A stretch of DNA of 64,000 bases, taken from Sepioteuthis lessoniana (lineage: Eukaryota > Mollusca > Cephalopoda > Myopsida > Loliginidae). The stretch lies in assembly GCA_963585895.1 (NCBI GenBank), contig OY757904.1:159802896-159866895 (forward strand). Reading direction: 5' to 3'. The notes under the pieces were generated by a model. That model was given only the letters and a program-made list of their open reading frames with translations. It was not told the DNA's origin and ran no database searches. Below are positions 10,898 through 21,715 of this stretch, one piece after another. Numbering within the stretch: the stretch's first letter is position 1; every line of letters starts with the position of its first letter. The translations under genes and the position numbers were made by a program.

Positions 10898-11290
10898 TGA
10901 TTGATTAATTTTAACTGCATGTCAACCCGTCTGAACTTATTTTATGCATTTAGGCAATTTTATACATTGTACCTTTTTGTAGATTTGTTTCTTAAGAGCT
11001 TTTTTGCACACGGTTATACGGTATCAGGTATTTCTCTTGTATACAAGTAACTTGCAAATATATATATTTGACCCATAAATGAGACCCTAGAACGTACTAC
11101 CATTCCTATTCAGAGTGAACCTGGGAGTAATAACGACGAAAAGGTACTCCATGTTCCCCAGATCTCGTAACTAGAGCCTCACCAAATGCACTTTAGAGTC
11201 ATACCCAAGACACCCTATTTTTGGGGGGAGGGGGGCGGGGGTCAGGAGTCCAACCATTCAGAGGGAGTCAGAATATTCTTAGCCCCACTC
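10898..11290 (-). repeat. Family D dispersed repeat
   Basis: On the plus strand the tail module GCATGTCAACCCGTCTGAAC lies at about 10922, then GCACACGGTTATACGGTATC, TTTGACCCATAAATGAGACC and the AGAGTGAACCTGGGAGTAAT block, ending in a G-rich run near 11221-11240. This is family D read in reverse. Confidence 0.75.
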
Positions 11291-13164
11291 ACAGGGTGGT
11301 GTTCTATGACGAGTTGTTCTTAAAAGTCCTCATTTATTATGCATAACTTTGGTTTGCACAAGGCTAGAAACAGAGCCATCTAATGAGAAAAAAATTGCTA
11401 TTAATTATCTGTTAGTCGATCACCAAAAAAGGAAGCCGATTAAACAAGTAAACAAAACTTAGATTTGGCACAAGGCCTCATTTATGGATCACCTTGTGAG
11501 AATGATAATCAGTATTCAGTATTAAGTGATCTGTCAGACTAGCTTGCAAATCTATTATAATTGATTCAGGTAGGATTTTAGTTTCGCAAGTCATTGCTGT
11601 TGTTATGTTTTTATAAAGAAAGCAGAACGACTTGTTATGATTAAATAAACAATATCTTAAAGAGATGCAGTATTTCAAAGGGGGTCAAAACACAAGTTCT
11701 TTGTTAGTGAGTAGCGGCAAATCAGTGTCTCAGCCGGATAAAGTTGTCTTTTATGGATTCTTCAGCCAGACGAAGCCGTTGTTTTCATTGTCTGCTTATA
11801 AGAGAACGAAAGGCAAAAGTTCAATGACTACAGAAATAGTGTTAAAAATCATATTTTACTGAAGCAGCGAAGATCAATAACTGCTTCCAATCCTAATGAT
11901 GTATCAGATAACTAATTTGCAAAATCAAATAAAGCAATAAACCCATTTGACCATCCATAATTTTACTGGCACATTTTTCTGCTGTAATTACTCTTGTCAG
12001 TTTGAAATTTATTAGACTCGCTCTTTTAGCAATATCTAGAAATCTTGATGATGATTTTAATCTTCAAAACTCTGGCCATTAAGTAAGTCATTTATTAAAT
12101 TTTGTCTGGTACAAGACGAAAAAAGAATATTTCGTAAATTATGCCGTGGTAATCTAGCGTGTGGGGAGGTCATGTTGTCGTGAATATTATCAGTTAAAAT
12201 ATTTATTTTTTTTAGGTTCGAATAAATGCCCACTTTCTTCTGTGGGGAAAATGCAATTAACCCAGCGACATAGATTTGATTCATTATTACATACATTAAT
12301 AGACGACATTAGATTTAAAGATATTTCATTGAGTAAATGAATAATTAATTGGTTCAAGTAGCCAGAGTGACACTGCAATACAAGAGAGATATGGCGGTTT
12401 CGAAGATATTTACATCACATTAACATTCTGTCACAAACATTGATTCCTTTTTCGACCCATTCATTTTTCATTTCTTTGTGATACATTTCCTATTTTCCAG
12501 GCATATTGCTTTGGACTTTTTATCCTGGCGCATTGATGTCTTTCTTGATCTATCAGCAAGTTTTTCGTTTTTTAACTGTTCCATTTCTTTGGTATTTACA
12601 CCAAACTTTAGTCACAACAAACGTATTTTCCCACACTTTACCGGGGATTACATTTTTGAATGAATTTTATGATTCTTTCCATGGTTTCAATTGACAGTTC
12701 ATTTATTGGAACCAGGTTTTCTTTTAATTAAATATACTCAGCCGCATAACTGTAAGCAGATTTGTGTAAAAAAAAAAAAATGGGAAGACACCATGTGATG
12801 TGAACGTACGTTTCAATGGAAAGGTAACTGAATTAATGGGCGCGAATACAAATTTTGAATTTAAAATTTTAATTTTTAGTTTTTTAATTTAATTTAAGAT
12901 TAGTATTACTGTAATCTTTACGTAAGGTTAATAAGAATCATTGTATTTCGCTAAATTATTATTAAATCTGGAGATTTACGTTGAAATGCATTTAGAATTT
13001 AAGTTTAAAAAAAATTTTTAATTCAATTTACTGTAGAAAGTGAGTTTTGAATATATGTCAAATTACTTTATTGTGATTCCAACCAATAATAAAAAGAAAA
13101 ACTGGAAGTGGGCTAAATGGGGAGGAAACTCTTCACCCCTCTTCTACCCCCTCCCCAGTGTCTA
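11291..13164. other. No gene recognised
   Basis: AT-rich sequence. The open frames at 11665-11862, 12057-12296 (minus) and 12478-12694 show no domain I know. The segments GGCACAAGGCC near 10800 and 11467 resemble a short block common in cephalopod SINEs but are too short to call. Confidence 0.4.
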
Positions 13165-13420
13165 TTCTGACTGTAATTATTGTATCCATCGTATCTGAAG
13201 AAGTCCTGTTATTTTTGGTGCTATTGATTCATATCAATACCCATAACAGGATGGAAATGAATTTATAATCCTAAGGTGACCGGTTTTTTTTTCTTAAAGG
13301 AATTATTGCCCAGTGATGTAAGTTACATTGAGCCCTTTACCAGGAAAATTTAAATGATCATAGTTGAATGATTTTATTGTCCTGACGGAATTATTCCCGA
13401 CTCCAGTTTTAACTGGACTG

Positions 13421-13423
<3 letters not shown>
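13165..13423 (+). repeat. Hairpin repeat family H, copy 1
   Basis: An ~250-bp repeat with further copies at 29735-29989 (plus) and 19403-19625 (minus). It has CTGAAGAAG at 13195-13203, a long hairpin with arms CCTGTTAT / ATAACAGG and an inner ATTGAT / ATCAAT stem, then GGAAA, ACATTGAGC(C/T)CTTTACCAGG, GTCCTGA(C/T)GGAATTA and the end TTAACTGGACTGAATAA joined to a dinucleotide tract. No protein is encoded. Confidence 0.8.

Positions 13424-13505
<82 letters not shown>
13424..13505. repeat. (AT)n then (GT)n microsatellite
   Basis: About 54 bp of alternating AT followed by about 27 bp of GT. It starts exactly at the 3' end of repeat H copy 1. Confidence 0.97.
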
Positions 13506-13506
<1 letters not shown>

Positions 13507-14003
13507 TGGTTTCCACTGATGTTAGTTTTAGGAACACAAACTACTCGATCATTTCATATTTTTCCTCCACACAAGACAATTTCGTGTCTTGGAAAAATAT
13601 ATCGTTAATTTAAACAATTCAATCAAGGTTGTATAAGGAATATTTTATGAAGCCAACATTAAAGAAAATATGTTTCGTGTATTATCTGTTAGTAGTTTAT
13701 TTACTGCTAAATTAAAAAAAAAATAATGAACATCCTTTAAGAGTGTTACTTTCATAAGATTTCACCTGTGTGAGCAGAAGATAAGGATTTCGAGGTTATT
13801 TGCTTGACTTTAAAGACTTTATGATGAGGGAAAACATAAAAAAAGTGTTTATGTTTAAAGTAAAACATTTCGTTCGAAGTAGTTCCCATTGAACATAAAT
13901 TGAGTCATATCTAAAAAAAAGCACCTGCTCTCAAAGAATAGAAACAAAGGCACGTGCGCTGAACTCACGTGTGACCTTAATTGCTATGAAATACTGAAAA
14001 GCT

Positions 14004-14045
<42 letters not shown>

Positions 14046-15094
14046 TCACACACACATGCATATATATATGCATGCATATGGTCAACTATAAAGAGCGCTC
14101 AACATTAGTGACATAGTTCTGTTGATTACATTGGCGAGAAACTGAATCACCAAAGCCCATTGACTTCGTGTGCGCTATTCAAACCTATATATCTCTTTCT
14201 CTCTCTCTCTCTTTATATATATATATATATAATCATTATCATCATCAAGTAATGCTGATGGTACGGTATCCCTTGACTCTCTCTCTTTCTCTCTCTCTCG
14301 CCATCTGTCCCAATTATCCATCGCTCCTGGTAATTATAGAGACGAACACAATTTAAAAATTCATGTTGGATTCGAGAATATTAATCAAAATATGTCCATT
14401 GTTCTAAATGACCTATTTCAAGCGATTTGAATGTCTCATAAGGTTTTTGCAAATGACTTTTTGGTTTTCACAGTCGATCTCCTTTTCTTTAGATACAATT
14501 AATCAACCGTAATTCTTCCTTTCCTCTCCATTTTAAAGAAGAAAAAAGATAAATTTTAAATCATTTAGGTCTTAGGTCATAATACCAAGATACAATGTAT
14601 CAAATAATTCAACTTATTCAACTCTGTTAATAAAACATATAGAATCTACTCATTGTTATAAGCTTCCATGATAAATCCGATAGATAACTAAGCCTGAATC
14701 ATTTCGGCAATAGTTTTATTAATCAGGTTTACATTTATCGGTTGCATCTATGAATATAACATCAACTTGGACAAGAATAACCAGCAGTAGAAAAATACAC
14801 AAAATTCTATCTCTAATTCTATGAAGTGATTATTAAGTTAAATACTCGCAGCATATTATCAGGGAAATGTTTAAAACCAAATACAAAATAAACAATAGAA
14901 ACTCCTTCCAAACGTAATTGATTGTCGACAAGCAGCAACGATATCATGTTTTCCTTTATATTCTATTTTCCTTCCGGTAGTCATTGTTAGCAGCAGTGAT
15001 TTTGATAAATAACTGGACTAGATAAAAGTCTGAGGGTATTGAAAGATACTACTAAGACCCATTGGTTTAGTGGTAATGATGCTTTGGTCCCGAA
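13506..15094. other. No gene; microsatellites
   Basis: Holds a (TA)n tract at about 14007-14045 and a (CT)n(TA)n tract at about 14194-14231. The open frame at 14168-14356 is made by these. The A-box-like TGGTTTAGTGG at 15066 with no B box may be a truncated SINE head. Confidence 0.5.
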
Positions 15095-15195
15095 ACTACT
15101 TTTGCCATCAGATTTATCATTTGGTTAGAGGTATTGAGATTGGAGGATGCAGAAATGAGAGGTCGTGTTGAAACTATCCAAACTATAGCATTTTT
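15095..15195 (+). mobile_element. RLE-type LINE, short C-terminal fragment
   Basis: The frame from 15134 reads RLEDAEMRGRVETIQTIAF, matching the RGRVETIQ block encoded near the 3' end of the RLE-type LINE seen better at 42690-44862. Only ~100 bp is recognisable. Confidence 0.6.
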
Positions 15196-15754
15196 TTTTC
15201 ATCATACAACGTGTGAAAGCACGTGCGATACCCTAGCCTCATCAGCCGCCAACCAGGGTGATAACAGAGTTTCGGTGGCTCAAGGCGGTACTGCCACTCC
15301 TGGCGCTACCGAGCAGCTTTTGCCACCGGATAGGGTATTTAAAAGAAATATATATCTATGTATACATAAGATCAACTAAAAGCGGACATTACATTGGACG
15401 TTCGTTCATCTTCATTTTGGTGCAGTTTGTGATTTAAAAAAGCGTTTACTTACGGCCGTTAGATGTCATAGCAACCGTTTCTTGATTTTGCGTAATTACA
15501 CGAGAAAGGTGGCTCCGCGTGTATAACATTCGTGTTGAAATCCTTTCTATAACTGTTATCTATTCGGTTCGTTTTCTTTCATTTATGTGTTACTGCCCAA
15601 AAGCACTCGAGACAAACGTCATATATAATTCGGCTAAAAGATTTTATTTGTTGATCAATGGGCCCTCAAGATGGGTGGTGAGTAAAAAGAAAGCTCCTGG
15701 TCTAAGTTTGTCCAGGTAGCTATCTGATTACCATTGGGCCACTAAATTCTTGGC
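15196..15754. other. No gene recognised
   Basis: The open frame 15134-15379 runs from the LINE fragment into unrelated sequence. The rest, including 15519-15719, shows no known domain. Confidence 0.4.
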
Positions 15755-16040
15755 TTGCAAAAAATTGTCTCCAGGACGCTGATGGTCAGCAATGGGCTCG
15801 TGAATACTGTGGGGGTAAACCTGATTCATAGGCCCATCATTCGATTTACATTCTCCGGCAGGAGAATTACGTTCTTCGCACCAGCGTGCCTTGTGGATTC
15901 GTGTTCCTCGCAAGCTGTTGAATTTTATGCCGCAATCACACGTTGTAGCCGGGTACATATCCAGATCGTTACCGTAGGAGCAAGTAAGATGGGTGATATA
16001 TTCTCCCTCCCCGCTACAGACACCCTGAGGGCATTTTTCT
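15755..16040 (-). mobile_element. Probable LINE N-terminal fragment with zinc finger, inverted
   Basis: The minus frame (inside 15728-16126) encodes CDCGIKFNSLRGTRIHKARW followed by C, i.e. CxC-x12-H-x4-C, a C2H2/CCHC-like finger of the kind found at the N-termini of R2/R4/NeSL-type LINEs. It runs head-on into the 3' end of an RLE LINE on the plus strand at 16041. The remainder of this open frame (the first ~30 residues) is antisense to that LINE end and not part of a protein. Membership of the same LINE is inference. Confidence 0.5.
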
Positions 16041-16165
16041 TTCATATTGATATTGACCAGAATACTGAGAAGAGTTCTGAAGACTTGAGAAGAGTTACGG
16101 TCACTCAAAATCCAGTGAAGATCCATCGGCTAACGCTGGTGTGAAAAATTCGTAAAGGAGTGAAT
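16041..16165 (+). mobile_element. RLE-type LINE 3' end with (AAT)n tail
   Basis: Plus-strand sequence reads NTEKSSEDLRRVTVTQ, then the non-coding GCTAACGCTGGTGTGAAAAA end shared with the copies at 16190-16733 and 42690-43108, then AATAATAATAATT at 16163-16176. Confidence 0.7.
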
Positions 16166-16189
16166 AATAATAATTAGAAGAAAAGAAGA

Positions 16190-16733
16190 AATGCAGCAAA
16201 TTAGCACAGAAAGAGTATAAGACTAGACACAACTGGTTGGGACCCCCGCCACTTCGAAGTGTGCAAGAAATTTAAACTTGACCATACGAACAAATGGGAA
16301 ATGCACAACCCAGAATCTGTCCTGCCGAATAAGACGAACAAACTTCTCTGCGATTTTACGATACAAACGGATCACCTAACATCAGCCAGACGACTACACC
16401 TACTTATAGTCAACAACAGAAAGAGAACTTGCCGAATTGTGAACTTTGTGGTCCTGGACCTTACTACGGAATAGAAAACATCAGTGGAACCTGAAAGTGA
16501 CGGTGATACTAATTGTAATTGATGCTCTTGGTACAGTCACCAAAGGATTGGTATAGGGACTGGAGGATTTGGAAATAAGAGGACGAGTAGAGATCATCCA
16601 AGCTACTACATTATTAAGAATGCTGAAAAGAATCCTGGAGACTTGAGGAAACTCACTCTCACTCAAACTCAGAGAGAAACCATCGGCTAACGCTGGCGTG
16701 AAAAACTCTCAACAGAGTAAAATAATAATAATA
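16190..16733 (+). mobile_element. RLE-type LINE 3' fragment (endonuclease region and tail)
   Basis: It starts in the CCHC/endonuclease linker (CSKL-like, near 16193) and continues through the frame 16259-16474 (KKFKLDHTNKWEMHNPESVL, then IQTDHLTSARR). In intact relatives the next residues would be PD, the core of the restriction-like endonuclease; here they read LH, so nuclease activity is lost. The C-terminal part near 16500-16690 needs frame changes to read. It ends AAAATAATAATAATAG at about 16718-16733. It begins right after the (AAT)n tail of the preceding fragment. Confidence 0.75.
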
Positions 16734-16734
16734 G

Positions 16735-17346
16735 TACTCAGCTATTGTGCTCAGCTGCTGTTGGCTCGAAAAACTGGCTTATTGTGTTTAAAGTCCTGCT
16801 TGCAAGAACATAGATATTATCATTGTGAACTAGAATTAAAATACCAGGACAATGGCAATGGCTAGACATTTATTTCGGCATCTGCATGGGAAAATTCCGT
16901 CAGTGCCGCCATTAGAGGTGTAGGAATGCTTCTCAGTTCTCGTATCTTCAAATCACTGAATAGCCGAAAGAAAATCCAACCAAGTTTGATTTGTGTTATA
17001 TCTAATGGCAACCCTGACACAATAATCGTCTCTTGCTCCAGTCCTACCAATACCAGGGATGAAACAGATATCACTACCTTCTACAACGCTCTATCTCCTC
17101 TTGATCTGCACATTCTGAAATATAACGTTCTAATCATCGGTGGAGATATAAATGCTCATGTAGGCAAAGCTGCAAATAATTTTGCTTACTCAACCTGCTA
17201 AATAGAAATGGTTAATATCAAGTTGTTTTTTCATTTGAGAACAATCTTTTATGCCAAAACACTAAATTTAAAAAAAAGAGAGGGGAAAACTTCCGACTCA
17301 CACCTACTCAAATAACTCTAAAACAGCTTGATTATACTCATAAACA
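16735..17346 (+). mobile_element. Old RTE-type LINE, endonuclease domain (part 1)
   Basis: Apurinic-like endonuclease region: QEHRYYHCELELKYQDNGNG near 16808, then the frame 16926-17201 with SCSSPTN and VLIIGGDINAHVGK, whose GGDINA block is the conserved GD-N catalytic motif of APE-type LINE nucleases. Stops and frame changes occur. The sequence resumes at 18258 after a younger RTE insertion, so both parts form one decayed copy spanning about 16735-19230. Confidence 0.8.
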
Positions 17347-18246
17347 TCATCATCATCATCATATCGCGCTGGTAGCACGGATATCCCTGACCCTCTCTCG
17401 CCACTCCTCCCTATCGTTCATCGCCCTAGGTAGGTCCTCAGGACAACATCCCGTATCCTCACATAGCTGCTGAATGTATGTTCGTGCTGGTCGTCCTGCT
17501 TTGCCACGGCCATGTGTTGGGGTCCATAAGAGTACATCTCTTATGAGTTCGTCCCTGCTTCTCCAGCAGTGTCCTGCATGTCTGGTTCGTCTAACTTGAA
17601 TGGTTTTCGTGATAGGGGGCAGGTGGCCGTACAGTTGGTGTCTTGTGGGGTATTGCCACCAGGACTTGTTTAAGATTGCACGTAGCATTCTTGTGTAATT
17701 GCCGTCTAGCTTCTTCTCCAGCCGTTTTGTTAGCGTCCATGTAGTGCAGCCATATAGCAGTATCGATGTGACCGCTGCCTGGAAGAAACTGCGTTTCATT
17801 TTATCGGTTAGGTCTGTTTTCCATATAATCGATAGCCTATTGATAGCTATCCATGCTTTCGCTAACCTCGTTTTGATGTCCTTTTCGGTTGATTTGACGC
17901 TGCTTCCTAGGTAAGTGATTTTGTCTACTAGTTTAAGAGGGGTTCCTTCTAGAGTGGAGATGTCCCCCGTTTGATTATAGCACATATATTCCGTTTTGTG
18001 TGCATTAACATAGAGGCCTATGCTTGCTGCTGCTCGTTCCAAACTATGCAGTAGTGTTTCGGCTTGGTCAGGTGTATTTGCCAGTATCGCTATGTCATCG
18101 GCGTAGTCGGCGTCGGTAATTGTTGTTGCGGGGTACCTTCTGCTTCTTTTCTTCGTCAGTTCGAAGCCATTCTCTCTGATTTTGTCAATCGATGTTCTAA
18201 GTACGGTTCGAAGCCATTCTCTCTGATTTTGTCAATCGATGTTCTA
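17347..18246 (-). mobile_element. Young 5'-truncated RTE-type LINE, RT C-terminal ORF
   Basis: The best-preserved LINE in the window. The minus-strand frame is open from about 18206 down to the stop near 17359 and lacks a natural start. It holds the RT active-site box ITDADYADDIAILANT near 18110, then the thumb (VDKITYLGSSVKS) and the C-terminal domain (SILLYGCTTWTLTKRLEKKL, RTRHAGHCWRSRDELI, GRPARTYIQQLC). The stop codon is the first unit of the 3' (TGA)n tail, so there is almost no 3' UTR, as is typical of the RTE clade. It is flanked by a perfect 11-bp direct repeat ACTCATAAACA at 17336-17346 and 18247-18257. N-terminal endonuclease and most of RT are missing, so it is not autonomous. Confidence 0.92.
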
Positions 18247-18247
18247 A
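18160..18247. repeat. 47-bp tandem duplication at the LINE 5' junction
   Basis: The block starting TTCGAAGCCATTCTCTCTGA occurs at 18160 and again at 18207. It sits at the 5' (right) end of the young RTE and shifts its frame. It may have arisen during insertion. Confidence 0.9.
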
Positions 18248-18257
18248 CTCATAAACA

Positions 18258-19230
18258 AGGAGTTGCTAAATAACGCTTTGAACTATTAGGCATACTTATC
18301 TTTTGAACGAGTATCTATCTTGCGATCGCTGAATTATCACGGCAAAGATCCGTTTAAGTCTACACAGAAATAAGAAACGAATTGTCAAAGCCACACGTTA
18401 TAACTGGTCCTCACTTACGAATATAAGCGATTAATATACGGTAATAGAAAGAAACAAATTCGATTCTTTTCAGGAGATATCTGAAACATACTCCGAATAA
18501 TGAATATGAAAACTTCGTCTCTGGTCTCATGGAAGCAGCAGCAGCAGCTGCAGCAGTAGAGCATATATAAACTAAGATCAAATGTAGAGTTACATGATAG
18601 TCACGACGAATTAGGAAAAAAGGAGATAACTTTTAAAAAGCGTCCTTATTAAATAAAAGAAACATAGTAAATGCCAAAGCGCAGAAACTAAAGAAAGACA
18701 AGAAAGAATTAACCAATTTACATCAAAAAGAGCAAATATCAATACATTCTACGCCAGATTTTTAGAATTAAAAATTCAGTTGAAGAGAGACAAACACGAA
18801 TACAATGGTTTTCAATAAATGAAGTAAGTGGAAAGAAGCGCACCTCGAAAACAAAACTAAAAACGGCCAGCCATGAAGAAAGACTTCAGAAGTGGAAAGA
18901 ATCTACTCGGGAACCCTTCTGAAGTCACTGAAAAACTATCCAACAATTTTTAGTGACTAAGTAGACATCAAACTTGGACAGTTTAAAAAGAAAGAACATG
19001 ACGCAGCATAGAAAAAAATTAAAAGCAAAAATACCCTCTGAAAGACAAGAACTATTCGACAACATACTTATTATGCAACATTGCCTTTAAACAAATCACT
19101 ACAGAGAAATGGAGAAAAGGCTGGATCTTTCCCTTTCATAAGAAAGTCGATTGCTAAATAACTAAGAATTATAGAGGCATAACTCTTACTGCTATTGCCG
19201 CAAAGGTTTATAACTGATTTTGCTGGTAGA
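18258..19230 (+). mobile_element. Old RTE-type LINE, linker and RT start (part 2)
   Basis: Continues the copy at 16735-17346. ITAKIRLSLHRN reads near 18337, PNNEYENFVSG near 18493, and an RT finger block NYRGITLTAIAAKVYN near 19170-19215, where it stops. Many frame changes and stops are present and no long frame survives. The run of Ala codons near 18530-18556 comes from a (GCA)n expansion. Confidence 0.75.
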
Positions 19231-19374
19231 CATGCCAGTGTTGGCCGACAAGTAAAAACTTACATACATCAGCGGACACTGGATGCAATCGAGAGGACGT
19301 TCCAGGAGCGGTAGATTGTAGGGATGGCTAACGAGAGAGAATCATAGAACTCCGTACAGTCTACACAATTCGAT

Positions 19375-19402
19375 GATATATATATATATATATATATATA
19401 GG
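19375..19402. repeat. (TA)n microsatellite
   Basis: About 26 bp of TA, adjoining the 3' end of the inverted repeat-H copy at 19403. Confidence 0.95.
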
Positions 19403-19625
19403 TATTCTTTGGTCCAGTTAAACCGGAGTTGGGAGTAATTCCATCAGGACAAGAAATTATTCATGAGTGAATATTTAAATTTTTCAGGTAAACAGCTCAA
19501 TGTAACAAGAATACAGAGCAATAAATTCTTTAAGAAAAACAACAAAACCGGTCACATAGGATTATAAATTTATTTCCATCCTGTTACGCATTTTTGAAAT
19601 TTCCAAAAACACGAAAAAAAGAAAG
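19403..19625 (-). repeat. Hairpin repeat family H, copy 3
   Basis: Reverse-complement copy of the repeat at 13165-13423: GGTCCAGTTAAACCGGAGTT at 19411, CAGCTCAATGTAAC near 19494 and TTTATTTCCATCCTGTTAC near 19570. The outer 5' hairpin arm and the CTGAAGAAG are missing, but an inner stem (CGTGTTTTTG with CAAAAATGCG, wobble pairs allowed) remains. Confidence 0.75.

Positions 19626-19627
<2 letters not shown>

Positions 19628-19701
<74 letters not shown>
19628..19701. repeat. (TA)n microsatellite, two blocks
   Basis: TA runs of about 45 and 28 bp separated by TTG. They generate the Tyr/Ile-repeat open frame at 19594-19842, which is not a gene. Confidence 0.97.
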
Positions 19702-19705
<4 letters not shown>

Positions 19706-21270
19706 ACGTGTCTATGTATGTCTTTTGGATACAGGTTTTTTTTTCATACATGGTATTTTATCTTTTTCCATTGCTAATAAAGATATGTCTCCATTCAAAA
19801 CGTGGTTTTTTTTATGAAAAATGTTTTTTTCTCGGGAAATGATAGCAGTCTCCTTCAAAATTTTCCTTCACATACTTGTAACTGCATCATGTACACTTTC
19901 AAAAATAATCTGTAAAATCCTTTTAAAGTGTCACCTTAATCTGTTGTGTCACATTCTCGTTAATCTCGCCCACAGTCTCAAACCTTTCAACAACAAAGTA
20001 AATAATTCACAGTGTGCTAGGTCTAAACTAATGGAATGCTGAAAAAAAAACTAGATAATGAGATGTTTTGATTGAAAATTAAATTAAACTGACACACAAA
20101 TGCAAATGCATGCACAAGCACAAACATACATTTAGGCAAAAACAAAAAGGACAAAAACTGAAACAAGTCCACCCACACATACACACCTGCACATGTTGTG
20201 AAGAGACAGCTGAGATAGTTAAAATATCAGAAAATATTACAGAAAATGCCGGAAATCACCAAAATTTTTAATGTTTATTGCCTCTTTTCTTACAATAATT
20301 GCAGCCCTTCGAACGCATTCAACATTTCGAGCTAAAATGTTCATTTTATTGAGGACCTTCAAGCGATTATCACTTTTGTTCTCATTTATATACTATTTAT
20401 TTATTTGTTTTGTCTTTATTTTCAGTTGGCCTTGTAGGAATTTCTTTTTGTGCCGACATTTGGATAAAAGTTCTGATCTTTTATGGGCAGGAAAACAAAC
20501 TTCTACGGTGCCACCTAAATTTAACGACACCAAAGACTAAATAAATAAATGAATAATAATAATAATCAAAAACCCCTTCCTACCAACCAACCTTGTGTGA
20601 TTGTAAGCTAAAGTTAATATCCATTGAAACTTGGTGCTGATAAAGAAGAAAGATTGTTTTCATAAATCTTAATCTCTTAAATTGACAGAAGCGATTACAA
20701 TCCTGTTTATTTTTTAAATTCCTTCCATGTTTTCTTTTATAAACAATTTAACAAAATTCAATAAATTTCCACGAAAAATACGAAATTGTAATGGTGAAAT
20801 AATTTTATTAAAATATTTTGATTTCTCTAAGAAATCTTAAGAACAACTGTGGAAATTAAATTTGGAAAAAAATATAATAAAAAATCCTCTCGAATCGGGA
20901 AAATAACTTTTATTTTTCATTGGAGACTCATTTTTTTCATAATGAGAAGAATGGAATTGCAGACAATGATTCTAATTGAACAAGTAAACATTATTAAATT
21001 TTTATCAGAATGTTTTTAGATAGAGTATTCTTCTCATGGTGTTAGTTATTTTCCATATAATCGCATACATACATGTATTTGTCGAATTGTAAGAACTTTT
21101 TTGTTAAAGTTGGTGTCAACTTATACATGAGGGGTGGTTTTGTAAAGTAAAAATTCAAACATAATAGGAAGGACGAGGTGCTAGAGTTAACTTTAAAATT
21201 TAATTACAGAAATTAAGAGTAGGCCTATCGAAAAAATCGACTGCCACACGATTATACAATTTATTTCTTA
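19702..21270. other. No gene recognised
   Basis: AT-rich. The open frames at 19821-20042 and 20271-20540 have no recognised domain and Phe/Leu/Ile-rich composition expected of T-rich DNA. Confidence 0.45.
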
Positions 21271-21274
21271 TCTA

Positions 21275-21679
21275 TTATATCGAGTATTATGGATACACTA
21301 CTTGGACGCTAACAAAACGACTGGAGAAAAAGCTAGACGGCAATTACACAAGAATGCTGCGAGCAATATTGAACAACTCCAGGAGGCAACACCCCACAAG
21401 GCATCAACTATACGGCCACCTACCTCCTATCACGAAAACTATCAAAGTTAGACGAATCAGACATGCAGGATACTGCTGGAGAAGCAGAGACGAGCTCATA
21501 AGTGATGTACTCCTATGGACCCCCACATATGGCCGAGCAAAAGCAGGAGGGCCTGGTCGAACATACATACAGCAGCTCTGTGAGGATACGTAATGTAGCC
21601 CAGAAGACCTGCCAGAAGCGATGAACGATAGGGAGAAGTGGCGAGAGAGGGTCAGGGATATCCGTGCTGGCGGTACGAC

Positions 21680-21714
<35 letters not shown>

Positions 21715-21715
21715 A
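21275..21715 (+). mobile_element. RTE-type LINE 3' end with (TGA)n tail
   Basis: From TTWTLTKRLEKKLDGNYTRM near 21295 through the frame 21354-21593 (RRIRHAGYCWRSRDELISD), then CPEDLPEAMNDREKWRERVR near 21600-21650. One stop interrupts near 21593. The 3' tail (ATG)n/(TGA)n spans about 21680-21714. It is the same subfamily as 17347-18246 but older. Confidence 0.88.

Noticed and set aside
15061-15095. tRNA-like TTGGTTTAGTGGTAATGATG
   Set aside because: A-box match but no B box and no cloverleaf; probably a truncated SINE head.
19594-19842. Open frame rich in Tyr/Ile
   Set aside because: Produced by (TA)n microsatellites.
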